This document shows positions 10,765 through 23,843 of a stretch of DNA of 64,000 bases, one piece after another. Where the stretch lies: positions 1 to 64,000 of the forward strand of contig JARWMV010000061.1 in assembly GCA_030998015.1 (NCBI GenBank), written 5' to 3'. The notes under the pieces were generated by a model. That model saw only the letters and a list, made by a program, of their open reading frames with translations. It ran no database searches and was not told the origin of the DNA. Numbering within the stretch: the stretch's first letter is position 1; every line of letters begins with the position of its first letter. Origin of the DNA: Ceratorhiza oryzae-sativae. Its lineage: Eukaryota > Basidiomycota > Agaricomycetes > Cantharellales > Ceratobasidiaceae. A program made the translations under genes and the position numbers.

Positions 10765-11961
10765 GTGGAGAGAGGAGCAGTCTGGCCTCCACCAGGCGAG
10801 ACCCCCCTAGGAAGCTCTCTGTTGGAGAAGCAAATCCAAGAAGGGGCAGAGAGATTGAGACAGGGAGAGCGACGAGAGAGACAGTTAATGATTGACCCAG
10901 AGGTGGTCTTGGGTCAGAGAAGCTTACAGAACGTTACTGAACAAGACCTACTTGAACAGGCGCGGAAGGCAGTCAAGAGGATTCAAGAGTCGGATCTGCT
11001 GAGAGGAAAACCCAAGGCTGTCAAGTTCAACTCAGTGGTGAGACAGGCAAACGGAGGACTACTCTACAAGTTGAACTCAGTAGAAGCCAGGAGATGGCTG
11101 GTGCGCCCAGACGTCTGTAACAGGTTCACTGATGGCTTCGGTTGCACAGTGCAAATCAGAGAGCGCAAGTTTCCCGTCCTAGTACAACACGTCCCGATCA
11201 GCCTCGATGTCGCCAAGAAAGCGACAGTCGACAGCCTTGAGGAGACCAACAAACTACCGAAGGGCTCAATACTCAGCTTAAGGTGGATTAGGGACCCCTC
11301 AAGACATGAACCGGAACAGTGACATGCACACTTGATTATTCACTGCTCGTCGAAAGAGTCTGCAAACAGCTGGATAGAGAATCGGATGACACTGGAAGGA
11401 AAAGACTGCTCTTCGGTAAAGTTACTATCTACCCTGTTAAGATGTTATAACTGCCAATTGCCAGGACACCAGGCAAGAGTGTGCACAGCCCCTCAGACTT
11501 GTGGCACTTGCGGAGGTGGTCATCGGACTGAGAACTGTACGAACAGACACGACACCTATTGTGTGACCTGCAAGACCAAGGGACACCCAACCTGGTCAAC
11601 TTCCTGCCCGGGTTATGCTACCAGGTGTGCCAACCTATCTGATCGAGTCCCAGATAACCGCTACCGATTCTATGTTACTAGTGAACCATGGACTTGGGAA
11701 TTCCTGGGCTCTGAGCAATTGGAACAACGTTTTCGTCCCCCGCGCACCCGCAGGGAACCTCCAGCACCTGCCACACCTTTGGGTCCCAGCGCGACTGAAC
11801 CAGGCACCCAGGCAGAACACCCTTGGCCAGACAACCTAGCGCAGCCTACACCCGGAGGAACAGTCATCCCACCTTGGCAGGCGACGATAACTGAGTACAC
11901 CAACACCCCAACCACCACCACCCAACCCTCGCTAGTACCTCCTGCCTCTGATAATGCCTAG
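10765..11961 (+). pseudogene. LINE ORF1 (gag-like RNA-binding protein), one nonsense codon
   Basis: A single frame continues on both sides of a TGA at 11320-11322 (…RHEPEQ, stop, HAHLIIH…). A CGA to TGA transition would explain it. The first half is a helical domain without a clear name. The second half has three CCHC-type knuckles: CYNCQLPGHQARVC, CGTCGGGHRTENC and CVTCKTKGHPTWSTSC. A Pro/Thr-rich tail follows. ORF1 proteins coat LINE RNA. Its stop overlaps the ORF2 start as ATGCCTAG at 11954-11961, as expected for termination-reinitiation. Confidence 0.8.
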
Positions 11962-14900
11962 ACGACCCAACGAGCCCAACACCAGAGAACTCAGAAAACT
12001 TAGAATCTGGCAGCAAAACGCCAACACGTCCCCACTAGCGCATCACGACTTAATGAGAGCGGCCACCCCGGACAACTGGGACATTCTAGCCATCCAGGAA
12101 CCGGCACTTAACGACAGAAATGCTATTGGAATCACGTCAAAGTGGATTTCGGTTTACCCCACAAACCACCTTCGAGACGGCCAACCCCGATCCAGATCCT
12201 TGCTACTAGTTAACCGGAAGTTGTCGACAAATTGCTGGAGAACGGTAGCACTCGGTTCGGCAGATGTCACGGCTATCGAACTGGAAACCACACGAGGGAA
12301 GACCCAAATCTACAATGTCTACAACGACGGCGCCCACGATAACACGATCGAACTACTAGAGTCCCACTTAGCCAACACGCCAAGGAACATCAACGTGATA
12401 CTAATGGGCGACTTCAATAGGCACCACCCGTACTGGGACGAACCTAGGAACGAGCACTTGTTCACAGACGCAAGGCTGGAGGCAGCTGAACGGCTACTAG
12501 ACTTAGTTTCGAATAACAACCTAGTGATGACACTACCCAGTGGGATGCCAACTCATGAATTGTTCACTACTAAAAACCTGTCTAGGCTAGACAACGTGTT
12601 CGTTTCATCAAGGCTCAAGGACGAAGTAGACCTTTGCACAGCCCAGCGCGCTCCTAGAATCTCAGCCACCAACCACTTTGCGATACACACAGTGATCAAT
12701 CTCGCCTGCGAACAAGCAAAGACCAACCTGAAACGAAATTACCCAAAGACAAACTGGGATGAGTTTAACACTTTGCTAAAAGCCCGAACTGAAGCACTGC
12801 CTACAGGGATAATCACAACAGTCAGACGGTTCAACAAGCGACTAGAAGACTTGATGAAGGCCATACAGTCGACAATTGAAGAGACTGTACCCACCACAAG
12901 ACAAAGCCCGCACACAAAGAGATGGTGGACACCGGAACTCAAGCAGTTATGGAAGGAAAAGAACAAGCTGAGTCGACTAATCTGCCGGTATGACTATGAG
13001 AACAATCACCCCATTCATGAAGAATATAGGCAAACAGAAAACGACTTCAGAAACGCACTGAAGGAGTCCCAACGGTCCTGCTGGAATAACTTTATCGACA
13101 CAGCGGATGCGGACAAACTCTGGGATGCACACTGCTACTTAACTGGTACCAAAGGAGATGGAGGCGCGACTAGGATCCCCACCCTGATTGTAGACGAGCC
13201 AGGCGGAGGGAAGCGCACTTGCGAGACAAACGGGGAGAAGAAGGGAGCATTTTATGAAACTTTCTTCCCTACGCCAGCGGAATGCAATATCCCGGAAGAC
13301 GAGGACTACGTTGACGATGTAGAACAGTTCCGAAGGGTGACAGGTGCACAGCTGCATCGCATTATAGCTAAACTTGAACCGCACAAAGCACCTGGCCCGG
13401 ATGGAATCCCAAACTGCGTCTTTATCAACTGTGCAGATATCCTAGTCCCGCTGCTGATTCCGCTGTACCAAGCAACGTTCACCCTCAAACTACTACCCAC
13501 AAGCCTGGCGCGAATCAATCACAGTGGTTCTGCGTAAACCCAGCAAACCAGACTACTCTAAGCCAAAAGCTTACCGACCTATCGCACTCTTGAACGTCAT
13601 CTCGAAGCTTCTCTCTGCATGCGTAGCAGAGGAACTCAACAGAATAGCAGAAAAATGGAACCTTTTACCGGAACACCACTTCGGGGGACGACAAGGCCGT
13701 ACGACTTCAGACTCTATGCACACTTTGACCTCGTTCATCAAGAATGCCTGGCGAAATGGAGACGTAGTAGCTGGACTATTTCTAGACGTATCTGGCGCCT
13801 TCCCAAACGCGAGTCCTCCGATGCTAGCCCACAACTTACGGAAAAGCGGAATTCCAGAAGACTATGTCACCTGGATGGAACGAAAACTAGCAGGCCGGAC
13901 TACAGTACTAAAGTTCGATGATTACGAGTCGGACAAGCTCGAGATCAAGCATGGCATTGACCAAGGTTGTCCGCTGTCGTGTATCTTTTACATCTTCTAC
14001 AACAGCGACTTGGTTAGGGTGGCGAGAGCACCAACGGGGCGGAGCAAGAGGGAGGAGCTGGCGGTGGGCTACATCGACGATGTTGCGCTGCTCACAAGGG
14101 CAGCCACGATGGAGGAGGCGGGAGAGAAGCTGAAGGATATGATGGAAAGAGAGGGCGGAGCTCTAAAGTGGGCAGAGTTGCATACGTCAGAGTTCGCTCT
14201 GGAGAAGACTGCGCTAGTTGGGTTTTCGAAGAGCAAGGAGAGGAAATCGGGGCCGCTGCACATAGGAGGGGTGTTGATCAAGCCAGTCAAGTCACACCGC
14301 TTCCTGGGAGTGATCTTCGACGAGGGGCTGAGATGGGGAGATCAGAGGGCGGAGGTGCTAAAGACCGGGTCCACCTGGGTCAACCTCTTAAGGAGGGTGT
14401 CCAGGACGCGACACGGGCTGAAGCCGGAGGCCGCACGGCGGTTGCACCAAGCAGTGTTTTTGCCAAAAGTGACATACGCGGCTGACATTTGGTGGGAGCA
14501 TGTTCGCAGGAACGAATCGGATACAAGGGACCTTGGCGCGTCGGGATTCACAAAGAAGCTGCAATCAATACAGCGCATCTCGGCACTCAACATCACGGGT
14601 GCATTGAGGACTTCACCAACAGACGCACTTGACGCACACGCCGGAATCCTGCCGATAAAGCTTGAGCTGCAACGGGCCTGCCACCGAGCCGCGATACGAT
14701 TAGCCTCAGTCCCAAAAAGTCACCCACTACGGCAACTCGTGGATAAAGAAGGGAAGCACCTACCAGCTGAGCATCGCTCCCCACTACAGATGCTATTCTC
14801 GTCCACTGAAGTAATAGTAGCAGAATACACACCGAAAGCTCAGAGCAACGACCTCCAGAAAAAGCTCATGAAACTACAGGTCACAATTGCGGAGACGCGA

Positions 14901-15836
14901 GAAGAAGCTATAGACTATGAGAAGACAACTACAGCGGACGTCAAAGTCTTTACCGATGGGTCGATGAAGGACGGTGGTGTGGGAGCGGCAGCGGTTCTGG
15001 TTAGGGAAGGGGCGGAGGATCGCACACTCAAGGTGTATCTGGGATCGGACGAGGAGCACGAGGTGTACGAGGCTGAGATAGTGGGATTGCAGCTAGGCTT
15101 GCGCCTGCTGGAGACAGAGAGATGGCCGATGGACAATGCGGTGATATTTATGGACAATCAGGCGGTGCTGCGCACGCTGTTGGCTGGGAAAACGAAACAG
15201 CTATCGAATATGTTTGCTGACTTAAACGCTATATTACACAGGGTATTTAGGAAACACGGCCAAGTACGAGTCGAGGCAAGGTGGATACCGGGGCACGAGG
15301 GGGTGGATGGAAACGAGAAGGCGGACGAGGCGGCCAGGGAGGCAGGCCAGGGAGGCAGAAGCGCACGGGAAGCACTCCCCGAGAACCTGAGAGAACGGGT
15401 ACCAACAAATCCCACGGCGGCCAAACGAGTATTTCGGGAAATCCTACTCCGGAGGTGGAAACAGGAGGTCGACGACACGAGGAAAGAAAAGCTACAAAAC
15501 CTGGACCCGAGCTACCCGTCGCTGAAGTTCTTCGAGGCGGCCAAATCACTCAGCCGACGCGAATATGCAGTTTTAGTGCAGCTCCGGCTCGAGCACTTCC
15601 CGGTCGCAGTGTACCTAGAACGTTTCAAGAAGGTCGACTCTCCGATGTGCCCGGACTGCGGTATGAGTAAACAGACAGTGTTTCACCTATTGATGACTTG
15701 CCCAGCGCATAGAGAGGCACGGAAGCTGCGAACGAGAGAATTAGGAGACGCATCAAGATCATTCAGAGCACTTTTGCAACCGGGGAAAGCAACAAGACAC
15801 CTTATCCAATATCTAGAGCGAGTAGGAGCCATATAG
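11954..15836 (+). pseudogene. LINE ORF2: endonuclease, reverse transcriptase, RNase H; one frameshift
   Basis: The endonuclease/exonuclease/phosphatase domain comes first (IWQQNAN, AIQEP, IYNVYNDG, LMGDFNRHHPYWD, SRLDNVFVS, TNHFAI). RT follows with HKAPGPDGIPN, YRPIALLNV, SGAFPNA, and YIDDVALL as the catalytic box. RNase H shows VFTDGSM, YEAEIVGLQLGL, FMDNQAV and HEGVDGNEKADEAA. A C-terminal CPDCG...HLLMTCPAHR motif matches the Cys-rich tail of these elements. An extra C at about 13504-13505 shifts the frame between LPTS and WRESITVVLRKP; otherwise the protein is about 1290 residues, normal for the clade. Without that base it would be a complete polyprotein. Confidence 0.85.
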
Positions 15837-16088
15837 AGTCGCAGGGCGACGATTTTAATTACGCGACGGGACGCTCTGGAGCACTAAAACGGTCGAAGCG
15901 GCCGGACGGCAGGGGGGCGTAGGCTCGTCTGTCGGGCATTGCTCGGAGCGAAAAGAAGGGGGCTCAGGGGCCGACGATGGGGCGGAGCAGAAAGCACCCT
16001 TTTGTACCTAGAACGTTGTAACTGTCCTACATAGCCGCGGGCTGAGCGGACAGAATAAACAGGATTCCAAAATATATATATATATATA

Positions 16089-17084
16089 GATCATGCCCAA
16101 GGCATTTGAATCTATTATTTTATTTGAAGAAGCTGGCTAGAGCAACTTTATCATGTCATTGCGGTGGGGAGCCTGGCCTGAATCGCATAGGGGTCATCGA
16201 CAAACTGCCGTCCACAGAGCCATTTGCTCCAGCCATCAGCGAGTCGCAGCGGGGGGGGGGAGCTTACACCCAATTTCAGAAGGTTTGGGCAATTTTAGGG
16301 ACCACAATACAAGTGGATTTCGCGGTCAGCGTCATCACTGTTTAGTTAGTGAAAATGTCACTATGGCATGTCGATGTATTGTTTGCTCAATCATTGGCAT
16401 TTTGAGTAAGCTCAAACACGATCATATTCGTATGGGTCGGCACACACATCACGCCCAAAGCCGTTGAAGCGGGATAAACGGGCGCTTCAATATTGGATAG
16501 CGCAGGGGCTACCAAGCGACCGAGCTCAATAAAGTAGAACGCAAGTGAGGGTGGTAAATGCCGCTGAGGATGGAGGGGACAGTGTTTTCGTTCATATATG
16601 CTGTGCAACGGACAAAGCGGAGCGGGTAAACGGAGATACATCGTTTTGAAAACGATGGTACAGAGGGTATGATTCACATGTATGATATAACAGAACGCAC
16701 AACGGAAATGTGAGTTGACTCACGCGCATAACGTCGGGCTTACATGCGAAGAATCACATTCGTTCAACAACAGCTGGCGCGCCTCAAGTTCAATTCGCCC
16801 TGGGCTACCAAGTTGTTTTCGTCACAGCATCAAATCGGCGCTAAGCCCAAGCTCTCTAACTGCGAGAGATCAGTACATGCGGCTGTGGAGTAGCCATCGG
16901 CATCCATGACCCAAAGAATTCGGTGGAGCTTAGATATGCTAATGTGCCCGAAAAGCGGATAGGCGCATATGCATAGAAATATCAAAAAAATTGATTCAAG
17001 AATGGGAGCCAAGAAGAATCGAGTATAGCACTGGTTGCTCCACAAATTTGGTGTCAAGGGGGCAACAACACAAGAGGCTCGTGT
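16089..17084. other. No gene seen
   Basis: Flank between the LINE tail and the M35 peptidase gene. Short open frames on both strands carry no motif. A G-run lies at 16251-16260. The right end is the 3' UTR side of the minus-strand peptidase gene. Confidence 0.4.
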
Positions 17085-18547
17085 TCATGGAGCCTCTGCA
17101 AAGTATTCGTACGAGTCTGCATTCCTGACGGCCCGGGCTGGGTTATCGTTGGCCAGGTCTCTGCAGTTTTTCTTCCCATAGACAACATCACCCGTGCCCC
17201 CCGCAACGTCGACAAAGTGAGATGCCCTACGATGCAGTTATTTAACACGACTGTTTAAATGAGATACAGACCGATATGCTCACTCGTGAATAATTGTGCC
17301 AGCTGATAGTTCAATAAATACCATGAGCACCTAGGTCCAGCCAGTAACGAGAAATCCTCCCTTACCTCGAGTGTCTGAGCCTTGATCAACAGCAGCCGCC
17401 CAGAACTTGGGGCAAAGAAACACTTGGCGATACACAAGGGGATAGACATACGCATATGTCAAAGCGTCACCCTTTGGACAATTGCAAAAATACTTGATAA
17501 ACGCGAGATAGGGTTATATTGAGCCCGACCAGAGTTGGGGGTCACTTGCCTGGTAGTTCCTCAACTCGTCCTGCCTCAAGCGACCAAGGATACTCTTGAC
17601 CGTTTGGACACGAGCGTTGTCCCATCCGCCGAACCATTCCTGGGGAAGGGGGCCCCAGGCGCCCTGATTGACATTTGCTCGTGTAAATGCTATTTGTGCT
17701 CTTCCATTGGCTAGTCTAGCTGCTTCCTGGATTTCAATTCTTTGATTCGGGTTACAGAAGTCCTGCATCGTGGAGCTGTATTCGTTGTCTTGAAGAATTT
17801 GCTGGCCTGTTTGGGAGGTATAGGAGGGGAGGATGCTAAGTTGGAATCCTACGCTCGGCTGGGACTTGAATTTCATGACATTGATCCGGCCTCCTTCATC
17901 AACCAGTTCGATGTATTGAGCGATTGTCGCGGTGTAGTCCCCAGAAGTTGACTTGGAAAAATCATAGAGGGGTGCAACTACCCGATTGACCCCGGTGATG
18001 AGCTCGAGGCCTCGGTTCAGAGAGTTGCTCACGTTGTTGAGTGACTTCCAACCGGCCGTTCTTCTTCAAAATCGCTACATATGTCGGGTCACGCGAGGCT
18101 GCTGCCGCTTCCTCATCCCATTTGACCTAATGGTAATGCGTGAATTTCAAGCGAACAAAATCCGTAAAATATAGAAGCTATTTACTTTCACCCCCTTGAA
18201 GACAGGTGCAATGACCTTGCTGTTCTTTGGTGCGATATTGAACCGTTCGGTTTCGAACGAACCCGAAAACGGAGACTCGGGGGTTTTGAGGATCTTGTAA
18301 TCTTGGTTTCCGGTGTTGATGATGGTCACCTTGATTCGAAGGTCTTTAGACGTCGAAGATTCAACTAGAGCAAACGATCCAGCATGTCAGACGCTTGAAC
18401 GGAGATTCGAGGCGCTCATGTCCCATGTATTTCCATACCTTTGAGTGTCACGTCCGCCGCTATAATAGGGATGTCACCAAAAGCAGAGGCTTGAAGCACG
18501 TTGGCACAAGAGCATAAGAAGACCACAAATATGTCCAAGGCTTTCAT
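17085..18547 (-). CDS. Secreted M35 (aspzincin) metalloendopeptidase, deuterolysin/peptidyl-Lys type
   Basis: Seven exons on the minus strand: 18547-18439, 18364-18186, 18126-18033, 17977-17550, 17492-17366, 17302-17284 and 17226-17085, summing to 1098 nt (365 residues). A signal peptide (MKALDIFVVFLCSCANVLQA) precedes a propeptide with KVTIINTGNQDYKILKTP and FKGVKVKWDEEA. The catalytic domain has EWFGGWDNARVQTVKS, CNCPKGDALTYAYVYP and zinc motif HEASH (residues 318-322), then GGTGD...YG, the aspzincin pattern of two His plus Asp. It ends NADSYEYFAEAP. The 17549-17493 intron starts GCAAGT, a GC-AG intron; reading through it gives a false TAA. The 18032-17978 intron is an ordinary GTGAGC...TAG intron that otherwise looks like a frameshift. 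The protein hydrolyses extracellular peptides, preferring bonds N-terminal to Lys in the closest subfamily (inferred). Confidence 0.9.
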
Positions 18548-20021
18548 GTTTTACTGCTGCGTGTCTGCAACGTTCCCTGGTGGTCTATTTTATAGATACG
18601 AGCAACCCAACTGGTACCCGTCCGGCTGAGAGTGCCCACCTGCGTGACGCTACTTGAAATCTAAAACCCGGCCTGGCGTGTGAGGAGAGTAGTATCATGG
18701 CCGGTGAAGGACACTATAGCCGTGCTCGGTCGCATCCTCCGATGGTTGCCGTACGACATGGGCACAACATGGCTCGAGTTGCATGTCGGGTATCACTTGT
18801 CGGACAGCGATAGCTTGACTTGTCAAGGTAATGGCGGGGCGGTAAAGGGCAATGTATGTGAGCTGTAAGCGTGCACTAAATTTCAATACAAGCAATGACT
18901 TTATCCGGTCGGGTACAACCTAATGCAGGGAGGATGCCGCTGAAATGGCTCAAGGTTACGGTTCAATTACTTGACGACATTTGTCTTGGATAGTATAAAT
19001 GATTCATTTTGATGTTTAAACCTCGAGGAATATCTGGGAGTTCTAGGCGAGATCATTTGCCATGCACGCTAGTTGACCGATGTGCCATGGTGTGGCCCCT
19101 ACAGTTGTTCTTTGCGTGCCCCATGGTGGCGTTAGCTTGTGTCAAGGCTAAGAATGAATGATTCGTTTTGATAGAAACCTGACTTCACTGTTTCGGGTAT
19201 GATTGCAGGACACGAGCTGTCAACTTGCCATGTGTTGACCGTAACCATAACATTTCTGTTTTGATTGTATCGATTCCGGTGCATCGGTGTTGGGAGAATC
19301 GCCGAGGCGGGAATGTGGCCGCGGTTTGGTCCAATTGAATGTATGTTGGTGCCGGGTTGATGGAGGATAGGGAGAAGCGACTATCTGCATGCCGGAGTAT
19401 GGTCAAGACCGTTGTGCGCCTAACGGAGGCGTCCCTCATCTTCCACCAACTGGACTCTGAGCCGCATCGAAAGTGCTCGGAGCACTATATATGCTGAATT
19501 TGTCGCCTGCGAGGGCGAACGTGTATAATCCCTAAAGACTGCTTTTTTCTTTAGGCTGTCAATGCCCTCACGTAAATAGTTTTTCTTGTCGTTCAATGAA
19601 TGTCTATACCATGGGACGTCCGCGAGTGCCCGGCAACCCCACCTTTGGCAGAAAGAAACTACCCTCCATTAGCGGATGTACATGCGGGTCCCAGAATTTA
19701 CTGTTTTCTGGCGCTCACAGATGTCCTAGGATATCATGAACGACAAGTGTAACTGTTTACATGAGCATCAGCAGACTCAAGAAAATATGTTATCCTTGAC
19801 GATCGCCCGCATTCGCCCTCACTGGGGCATATACCCGTGGTTTGCACCCTTTTGATGGGAGCGGGATGCGTGATGGCCCTTGCAATGATTGATGACAGCG
19901 CTTGGCACCAAGGAGCGATGTATGGCCACGTGACCGCGGCGCAACCATCAACATCTCCAAGGCCAGCACTGTAAACGATTTCCGTTGATGACTTGTTGGA
20001 TGCGCTAATGGAGAGTACAGG
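18548..20021. other. Intergenic, divergent promoters; no gene seen
   Basis: Lies between the start of the minus-strand peptidase gene and the plus-strand coiled-coil gene. A TTTTATAGATAC block at about 18590, just upstream of the peptidase start, could be its core promoter. Short open frames (for example 19185-19439) have no motif. Confidence 0.4.
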
Positions 20022-23000
20022 ATGAACGTTCCGTCGACGCCTGCGCCGCCTGGCGCACTACGCTCCATGTTCCGGTCGATCCTGCGGGAGCAGAACACGC
20101 CGGGGTCGGGGCGCAGCGTTCGATGGGGCGCCCGCAACGCCTTTCGCACGATCACGCCCGAGACGTCGGCCAACTCGACCGAAGGCGCGTTGACCGTGCC
20201 CAGCACGCCGCTGCTCGAGCACGAGGAGCACACGTCGTTTCTGGACCGACTGCGAGACGACAGCAACGACAGCAACGACGGGCGACCCCCGAGCGGGCGA
20301 GAAAAGATCGAGCAACTCGCTGCGCTTGGACAGAGTGTTGGTTCGAGGCTAGCGTCGGGTCCGTCGGTCGCCAGCGCGCCCCCTGCTCCTCTCTCCAAGT
20401 CGATGGCCCCCATTCCTCGGCCGCAGTTTGGTGGGCCTTGGACATCATCACCGCTGTCCCGAGACGACTCGAGCTTATCTCTTCCTCATTCCATGTCCCC
20501 TGCACAAGACTATTCCGTCTCCCACCGGCCGTTTGACATGTCGCGCGAGCTGGATGCTATCCCGATGCAACTCGGCAACGACAGTATGGCTTCTACCACT
20601 AGAGGCGCCGCTCTAGCCGCAGACCAAGACACCCGGTACCATTCCGACTCCTTAGACGTGTCACGCAGTGCCGCCCAAGATGTCCTGCCCTCTTCTGGCC
20701 CCAACGAAACCGCAGCAGGCGGCATGACCACACGGTACCCGCCCGGCATGTTCAACCTGACGAAAACACAACAACGCATTCCCTCTTTCTCCATCGACCC
20801 CGACTCGTCGGCCGAAAAGACGCGCATGTCGGGAGAACGAACCAGGGCATCGGCCCAAACAAGGACGAGAGATACAACCGGCTCGAGCTCGCTTGATTTC
20901 ATCACTGCGAGCGCTGGCTCAAGAGGGTCTACACCTGGGCCTGGCCCTGTGCTCGATGCTGAACCGTCGCCGGGCTCTGCACATGCTCGCTCCCAATCCC
21001 TTTCCATGTCCGGCTCTCGATCCAGGTTTTTGTCTCGTGCGACGACGACAGCTCCGCCTCGAGAGCTACTCGAGCCTACGGAAATCACCGCCCAGGAGCT
21101 CCCCACCCTTTATCCTCCTGGTTATGCCAAGTTCAACCAGACCACGGTCGTCCAGGTCGATCCCGAAAACATCCCTGAACTGTCGAGATTTTTCACGCCG
21201 ATGCTCGGCGAAGAGGATACCACACGACTCGGCCTCGGCCATGAATCCCACTCGAACCAGGACCAAACCGGCATCACGATCGCAGCAGCCGCAGCCGAAG
21301 ACATCCCCCTTCCCATCTCCCCTCCTACCTCGCTCTCGGGCTCGACCTCGTCGACGTCCTCGCTCCCCGCCCCAGCGGACCTAACCGCCCTCATCGAATC
21401 GCAATACAAAGCCGACCTCGCCGCGCACGCCGCACTCGTCCCCATCCTCCTCTCCCGCGCCGAATCCGCCGAATCCAACGCCCGCCGGCTGACGACCGTC
21501 GTCAAACAGACCCGAGGACGCGTCAGGGAGCTCGAAGCGCTGTGCATCGAGTTGGGCGAACAGGTCGGGGTGTTGCGCGAGGAGCGAGAGTGGGTGATGA
21601 ACACGGAGCGCACCGAGCTCGTTGGGCAGGTCTCGGATCGGTCCGGTGTCGGGGTCGGGGAGGAGGATGAGGAATCGGAGGACAAGATCGAGCTGTCTGG
21701 CGAGGCGATTCGAGATATCGACGAGGCGCTTCGACGGGCCGAGATCGAGGCGGGCCGGAGTCGGAGACGAAAAGACGAGCGGGACGCGGCTCGAAACACG
21801 ATCAAGGACCTCGAGCGGCGGTTGAGAGAGATGGAGATTCGCGAGCGCGATTGGGAGGTGCGGGTCGAGAGGGAGCGCGACGGGCAAGGCGCGCGAGAGC
21901 GGGTTCAGGTGGAAAAGCAAGGTTGGGAGCGGGAGCGGATCGAGTTGCTGGATCGGTGCGTTCGGGCTGAAAAGGCCTTGGCGGATCTTCAGTCTGGTTC
22001 GGTTGTTGCTGCTGCGTCGGGTGGGGCGGAAGAGGACAGGCTCAGGCGCGAGCTGGAGAATTACAAGTCAGAGGTCAACGCGCAGTGGAAGTATGCCGAG
22101 CAGGCCGACGAGAAGAATAGGCGCTTGGAGGAAGAGATCAAGGTCCTAAAAGCTCAGGTGAAAGAGTCTCGGGCGTCGAGTCCGCGAGGAGACGTCGACT
22201 GGCGTGCCAAAGAGGCGGAATGGAAGACCAAGGAAGCCGATTGGAAAGCCCGAGAGGCGGAATGGGAGCGCGAACGCCAAGAATGGGTCCCCACGCACCG
22301 ATACGGCCAACTCCAGACCCAAATCGCCGATCTCCAGGCGGAACGGGAAGCCCTGGCCGCCCAAGCAGGCGACATGGACCGACTGGAAACCGAGCTGGAA
22401 AACATGGCGGCCGAACTCGACAAGGCGGATAGCGAGATGGCGGTCTTGACCGATCGGGCGAGGCACGCGGAAGAAATGTACGTCGCTGCGCAAAAAGAGG
22501 TCGAGCGTGCCGAGGCGCGTGTGCAGGAGCTCGAGAACCGGTCTCGGTCGCCTGATCAGCGGACGATCAGGCGTCTGGAGCTGGAAAAGGAGGAGATGCT
22601 CGACGCTGTTCGGGATGCAGAGGATCGGTTGCGCGAGATGGAGGAGCGTGCCAAGGCGTTGGAGGCACGGTGCGCCAAGGCCGAGGAGGAGCGGAAGGAC
22701 GTTCTTCGGGACCGGGCCGAGTTGGAGGATGAGCTGGAAAAGGTGCGGGTCAAGGCCGAGGACGGCATGCATATTGAGCAAGAGAGGAACGCTGTGAGTC
22801 GTTTGCCGTCGTGGTCGTCGGCAGGTATTCATCGTTTGCGTGCAGCTGGCAGCAGAGCTTCGATCCGAGCAAGAGGCTCATGCAGCGCTGGCCCACGAAC
22901 ACGAACACCTCGTACGTCAGTTTGACGAGATCGAGCGCGAACGCCAAGTTGCGCTCGAGAACCAACAGCGCCTCGAGGGCGTCGTCCGCACTCGCAACCA

Positions 23001-23843
23001 AGAGATTGCAGATGTAGAAGAGCGGTTGCTCGTTCAATCCCGCGAGGCCGAACAACTACGTGCCGCGACTCGAGAATTGGAAAAGGTCAAGATCCAGCGA
23101 GACGACGCGATCCAGGCCGAGGAACATCTCCGGGCCCAGCTCGAGGGTCGACAGAGCGTGGAAGTCAAGGCCTTGCGGGACAAGGTCGCCAAGCTCACGG
23201 ACGAGACGAGTCGGCTGCAACGGCGGGTAAACGAGCTCAAGGCCGAGAGCGCAGACAAGGAGGTCAAGATTGTGCAGCTGCATAAAGCCCGGGCGTTGGA
23301 AGCAGAGGATCGAGAGGGTTTGAATGTGGCGTTGCAGGCGAAGCAGCAAGAACTCGAGCTGGTGAGCCTTGTGGTTGGTGCCCTCGGGCCTTGGTTTACT
23401 GATGAGCGTAGATCAAACGAAAACTTGGCGTACGCGGGACGGCGGGTGCGACTCCAGCACCCGGACGTGTTGCGAGGTTGAGCAGCACCCGACGAGAGTC
23501 TTTGGCGTCATCTGCGGCGTTTGAGACTCCTTTGCCCCGTGCTGCGCTAGCGCTTCGAGATGCGGCTCCGCCTCCCCCATCTGATTCGACTGCGTCGGTT
23601 CTCTCGTCGTCGGTGTCGAGCAACCTGCATTCCATCTCGACCAATCCCCTCCAAACGAGCACACGCGCGAACATATACGACGCGATGAGTAGTACCCCTG
23701 CGACGGTGAAACCGGTACGATCCTCATTACGAGGATTCTCGTCTTTGAGCGTGTCTGGCATCCGGGGGGTGCATTTCGCTCCGTCCGAGAGCAGTACGAC
23801 CGAGAGTGGGACAGAAGACGCGGATGTGACGATTCGCGAGTGA
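20022..23843 (+). CDS. Large coiled-coil protein of unknown function
   Basis: Three exons, 20022-22793, 22846-23361 and 23412-23843, joined by 52- and 50-nt GT-AG introns in phase 0 (…QERNA/LAAELRSE… and …QELEL/IKRKLGV…), giving 1239 residues. The N-terminal 450 residues are low-complexity Ser/Pro/Thr with two TRYPPGMF/TLYPPGYAKF-type repeats (about residues 235 and 360). From about residue 465 to 1100 nearly everything is heptad-rich coiled coil, with repeated WKTKEADWKAREAEW units at about 730-750. The C-terminus returns to disorder with a short RSSLRGFSSLSVSG block. The layout suggests a cytoskeletal or spindle-pole scaffold, but I recognise no named family. It is GC-rich with no damage, so probably functional. 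Confidence 0.8.

Larger units (their letters stand above)
10669..16088 (+). mobile_element. Non-LTR retrotransposon (LINE), Tad/I-like, nearly complete
   Basis: ORF1 with three zinc knuckles and ORF2 with apurinic-type endonuclease, reverse transcriptase, RNase H and a C-terminal Cys-rich motif, in the standard LINE order. The 3' end has a (TA)n tail at about 16072-16088 instead of poly(A). The 5' end abuts the solo LTR. ORF1 has one nonsense codon and ORF2 one frameshift, so it is recently dead. CpG content is normal, unlike most LTR elements here. Confidence 0.85.

Noticed and set aside
16072..16088. (TA)n microsatellite as an independent repeat
   Set aside because: Best explained as the 3' tail of the LINE.
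18030..18040. Apparent 1-nt frameshift in the M35 peptidase gene
   Set aside because: A good 55-nt intron (GTGAGC...GGGTAG, 18032-17978) restores the frame and the conserved ...DF motif, so no frameshift is needed.
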